Positions 31,338 through 31,374 of a stretch of DNA of 31,374 nt are shown here, piece after piece. The notes beneath the pieces are model-generated. The model saw nothing but the letters and a program-made list of their open reading frames with translations. It was not told the origin of the DNA and ran no database searches. The DNA comes from Paulinella micropora. Lineage: Eukaryota; Cercozoa; Imbricatea; Euglyphida. The stretch covers positions 1,409,137 through 1,440,510 of the forward strand of contig BJOX01000012.1 in NCBI GenBank assembly GCA_009731375.1, in the 5' to 3' direction. The number at the start of each line of letters is the position of its first letter. The first letter of the stretch is position 1. Made by a program: the position numbers and the translations under genes.

Positions 31338-31374
31338 TTTGTGTGTGTGTGTGGGGGGGGGGGGGGGGGGGGGG
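31338..31374 (+). repeat. (TG)n and poly-G at window end
   Basis: Short GT repeat, then a G homopolymer of about 22 bases in the start of intron 21. Confidence 0.9.

Overview
This is a repeat-saturated eukaryotic window, not a bacterial one. Most of it is simple-sequence DNA: (GATA)n/(TATC)n, (TATG)n/(CATA)n, (CT)n/(GA)n, (TG)n, (AAT)n, (TAC)n, (AATC)n, a pentanucleotide tract and a polypurine tract. Seven N-gaps mark it as a draft scaffold. One recognisable gene is present: a many-exon, plus-strand gene for a secreted family-19 glycoside hydrolase (GH19 chitinase). It starts at 11103 and runs off the right edge. I reconstructed 21 exons by following reading phase across GT-AG introns and by the expected order of GH19 motifs. 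The Cys-rich N-terminus and the spacing of the catalytic-domain motifs remind me of GH19 proteins of diatoms and related algae. A stramenopile or other secondary-plastid alga/protist is therefore my best guess for the host, but this is inference.

Layout. 1-11100: intergenic-looking DNA with microsatellites, a dispersed-element fragment (about 459-699), a GC-rich hairpin (3173-3206), a GACTC-rich stretch (3310-3920), a strand-switching TGATA minisatellite (7980-8780) and an interleaved inverted repeat A-B-A'-B' (10223-10553) just upstream of the gene. 11103-12356: exons 1-5, signal peptide plus Cys-rich domain. 13612-13941: exons 6-7, Pro/Thr linker and start of the catalytic domain. 14937-31314: exons 8-21, GH19 catalytic domain. 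An element of about 600 bp with about 75-bp direct terminal repeats sits inside the gene at 24139-25697, and a related inverted fragment lies at 21977-22163.

The most unusual thing here is a rule that holds at about a dozen exons. Truncated copies of an exon's 5' part, with its intron acceptor and adjoining microsatellite, are stacked upstream of the complete exon. Truncated copies of its 3' part, with its donor and adjoining microsatellite, are stacked downstream. The complete exon sits at the junction of the two arrays. The result is arrays of decoy acceptors before, and decoy donors after, the real splice sites: 6 and 5 extra copies around exon 13, 15 and at least 5 around exon 14, and several around exons 12, 16, 18 and 20. 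This looks like ongoing intron growth by tandem duplication across exon edges. Several defects (a 4-nt deletion in exon 12, no clean join between exons 14-15 and 16-17) mean the locus could be a decaying gene or partly misassembled. No tRNA, rRNA, CRISPR or prokaryotic operon was seen.
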